Below are positions 6,163 through 7,434 of a stretch of DNA of 7,434 nucleotides, piece by piece. Each line of letters begins with the position of its first letter. Within the stretch, counting starts at the first letter, position 1. Location of the stretch: positions 1 to 7,434 of the forward strand of contig CAJBIS010000428.1 of assembly GCA_903953195.1 (NCBI GenBank), read 5' to 3'. Source of the stretch: an uncultured Actinomycetes bacterium (GTDB lineage Bacteria; Actinomycetota; Acidimicrobiia; Acidimicrobiales; Microtrichaceae). The position numbers and the translations under genes are program-made. The notes under the pieces were generated by a model. It had not been told where the DNA came from and searched no databases. It worked only from the letters and a program-made list of their open reading frames with translations.

Positions 6163-6186
6163 CGGAACCCGCTCTGAGGGGTTCCG
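6163..6186 (+). terminator. Hairpin terminator after the acyl-CoA dehydrogenase gene
   Basis: CGGAACCC (6163-6170) pairs perfectly with GGGTTCCG (6179-6186) around an 8-nt loop, beginning 2 bases after the stop codon. This is the cleanest inverted repeat in the window. No T-run follows. It ends 10 bp before the -10-like element of the next gene, so it would separate the two transcription units. Confidence 0.6.
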
Positions 6187-6196
6187 GCCCGACGCC

Positions 6197-6202
6197 TAGC
6201 CT
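6197..6202 (+). promoter_or_regulatory. -10-like element for the cysteine desulfurase gene, probable leaderless start
   Basis: TAGCCT matches TAnnnT and ends exactly 6 nt before the ATG at 6209, the same spacing as at the RDD gene. There is no Shine-Dalgarno, so the transcript probably begins at the start codon. No convincing -35 is visible; the expected position falls on the upstream terminator hairpin. Confidence 0.5.
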
Positions 6203-6208
6203 GTCGCC

Positions 6209-7408
6209 ATGGCGTCCACGGGCCGAGCGGTCACCGCCGATCTGGATCACGCCGCCACGACGCGGCTCCGGCCCGAGGCACGTGCGGCCATGGAGCCGTT
6301 CCTCGACGACCGCTACGGCAATCCGTCGGGCGCGCACGCGCTCGGCCGCGACGCCGTGCGGGCGCTCGACGAGGCGAGGGAACGGATCGCGTCACTCCTG
6401 GGTTGTGCGCCGGGCGACGTGGTCGTCACCTCGGGTGGCACCGAGGCCGACAACCACGCCGTGACGGGCGGGCTGCCCGCACGACCGGGCGTGCCGGTGT
6501 GCGGGGCGACGGAGCATCACGCAGTGCTCGACGTGGTGCGGGTGCTCGGTGGACGAACGGTGGCGGTCGACGCGCTCGGACGCCTCGACCGGGACGGCCT
6601 CGCCGCCGTGCTCGACGACGTGACCGGTTCCGGGGTCGAGGTCGGCGTCGTGTCGGTGATGCTGGCGAACAACGAGCTCGGCACGATCAACGACCTGCGT
6701 GCGGTCGCTGACGTGGTCGACCGCCACGCGCCCGGTGTGCCGGTGCACACCGACGCGGTGCAGGCCGCGCCGTGGCTCGATCTGAGGGTGCACGCGGCGC
6801 CTGCGTCGATGGTGTCGATCTCGGCGCACAAGTTCGGCGGTCCCAAGGGCGTCGGCGTGCTGGTGGTGCGGAGCGGCACGACGCTCCGCCCGCTCCTGCA
6901 CGGTGGCGGCCAGGAGCGGAACCGGCGGTCCGGCACCGTCAACGTCGCCGGGGTCGTCGGGCTGGCAGCGGCGCTCGAGGCGACGGTCCGTGACCGCGAC
7001 GAGCTGAGCATCCGGACCGCGGCACGGCGTGATCGGCTGGCCCGGGGGCTCTCGGCGCGTGTCGATGGTCTGCGTGAGACCGTCGTGGTGGACGGCGACC
7101 GCTCCCACCTGCTGCCGAATCTCTGCCATCTGATGATCGACGGCGTCGATCCCGAGGCGCTGCTCTTCCTGATCGACGACGGCGGTGTGCGTGCCTCGTC
7201 GGCATCATCGTGCGCATCGGGTGCGGTGGAGCGTTCGCAGGTGGTCGACGCGCTCGCCGCCACGGGTGTGGCGGTCGATGGTGCCGCGCTCCGGCTGTCG
7301 CTCGGGTGGGACACCACCGACGACGAGATCGACCTGGCGCTCGACGTGATCCCGGCGGCCGTCGCCCGGATCCGCGCCCACGCCGACACCGTGGACGTCC
7401 GGGGCTGA
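6209..7408 (+). CDS. cysteine desulfurase (IscS/NifS family, PLP-dependent)
   Basis: This 399-residue class V aminotransferase-fold enzyme takes sulfur from L-cysteine, forming an enzyme persulfide and alanine. Motifs seen are the substrate/PLP site TADLDHAATTRLRPE (9-23), NPSGAH (38-43), SGGTEADN (75-82), TEHHAV (101-106, with the His that stacks on PLP), NNELGT (154-159), HTDAVQA (180-186, Asp182 and Gln185 binding PLP) and SAHKFGGPKG (205-214, Lys208 forming the Schiff base). The catalytic loop is RASSASSCASGA (328-339) with Cys335, spaced as in group I (IscS/NifS) enzymes. RNRRSGTVNV (237-246) contributes Arg residues near the active site. The ATG at 6209 is supported by the leaderless -10 spacing and by the DLDHAATT start of the fold. 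The next gene, apparently mnmA, begins one base after the stop, so the main role inferred is sulfur supply for tRNA 2-thiouridine, possibly also Fe-S assembly. No iscU or suf gene is in view. Confidence 0.95.
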   Translation: MASTGRAVTADLDHAATTRLRPEARAAMEPFLDDRYGNPSGAHALGRDAVRALDEARERIASLLGCAPGDVVVTSGGTEADNHAVTGGLPARPGVPVCGATEHHAVLDVVRVLGGRTVAVDALGRLDRDGLAAVLDDVTGSGVEVGVVSVMLANNELGTINDLRAVADVVDRHAPGVPVHTDAVQAAPWLDLRVHAAPASMVSISAHKFGGPKGVGVLVVRSGTTLRPLLHGGGQERNRRSGTVNVAGVVGLAAALEATVRDRDELSIRTAARRDRLARGLSARVDGLRETVVVDGDRSHLLPNLCHLMIDGVDPEALLFLIDDGGVRASSASSCASGAVERSQVVDALAATGVAVDGAALRLSLGWDTTDDEIDLALDVIPAAVARIRAHADTVDVRG

Positions 7409-7409
7409 C

Positions 7410-7434
7410 GTGCGGGTCCTGGTCGCGCTGTCCG
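7410..7434 (+). CDS. mnmA: tRNA-specific 2-thiouridylase MnmA, first 8 codons only
   Basis: A GTG one base after the desulfurase stop opens a frame reading MRVLVALS, with a G to begin the next codon, and runs off the window. MRVLVALSGGVDSS is the standard N-terminus of MnmA, whose PP-loop SGGVDSS binds ATP; only the part before the loop is visible here. The pairing of a cysteine desulfurase gene with mnmA (trmU) is common in Actinomycetota. MnmA adenylates and thiolates U34 of the Lys, Glu and Gln tRNAs using sulfur from a desulfurase. CCGGGG about 5 nt upstream could act as a weak ribosome binding site. Another PP-loop ATPase is possible on so few residues. Confidence 0.65.

Noticed and set aside
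1..7434. Defence system, mobile element, riboswitch, tRNA or other RNA gene
   Set aside because: No toxin, nuclease, integrase or transposase motif, no terminal repeats and no tRNA-like cloverleaf were seen. Genes cover nearly the whole window and no gap exceeds about 70 bp.

Overview
The window is very GC-rich, nearly gap-free DNA with strong G/C bias at third codon positions. Its gene families and order are typical of a high-GC Gram-positive bacterium (Actinomycetota). The start-codon context and paralogue style would suit an Acidimicrobiia member, but the class is a guess. All genes look like chromosomal housekeeping or envelope genes. I see no insertion sequence, phage gene, CRISPR array, rRNA or tRNA.

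Region 1 (1-4866) is a membrane and envelope cluster. It holds the C-terminal part of a DUF4350 membrane protein, a MoxR-family AAA+ ATPase and a DUF58 protein, packed head to tail on the + strand with a 20-bp overlap and a 4-bp gap. These converge on a SpoIIM/DUF95-family multi-pass membrane protein on the - strand, which is divergent from an RDD-family membrane protein on the + strand. From memory, this gene order and strand pattern matches the Mycobacterium tuberculosis block Rv3691-Rv3695, including the flipped SpoIIM-like gene. MoxR ATPases generally act as chaperones on partners with von Willebrand A-like domains, and DUF58 is the expected partner here. The job of the whole cluster is not established.

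Region 2 (4867-6161) is a single acyl-CoA dehydrogenase gene with its own probable promoter and a clear hairpin just after its stop. Its sequence suggests that the catalytic glutamate sits at the position used by isovaleryl- and long-chain acyl-CoA dehydrogenases, not at the more common C-terminal position.

Region 3 (6162-7434) is a cysteine desulfurase gene followed, one base after its stop, by the first eight codons of what looks like mnmA, the tRNA 2-thiouridylase. The pair probably forms a tRNA thiolation operon: the desulfurase supplies persulfide sulfur that MnmA uses at U34.

Regulatory signals seen: a strong Shine-Dalgarno before moxR; TAnnnT -10-like hexamers placed exactly 6 nt before the ATG of both the RDD gene and the desulfurase, suggesting leaderless transcripts; a nearly palindromic -10 that could fire both ways between the SpoIIM-like and RDD genes; hairpins between transcription units; and an 8-bp tandem repeat that covers the SpoIIM-like stop codon. 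No gene-free stretch exceeds about 70 bases.
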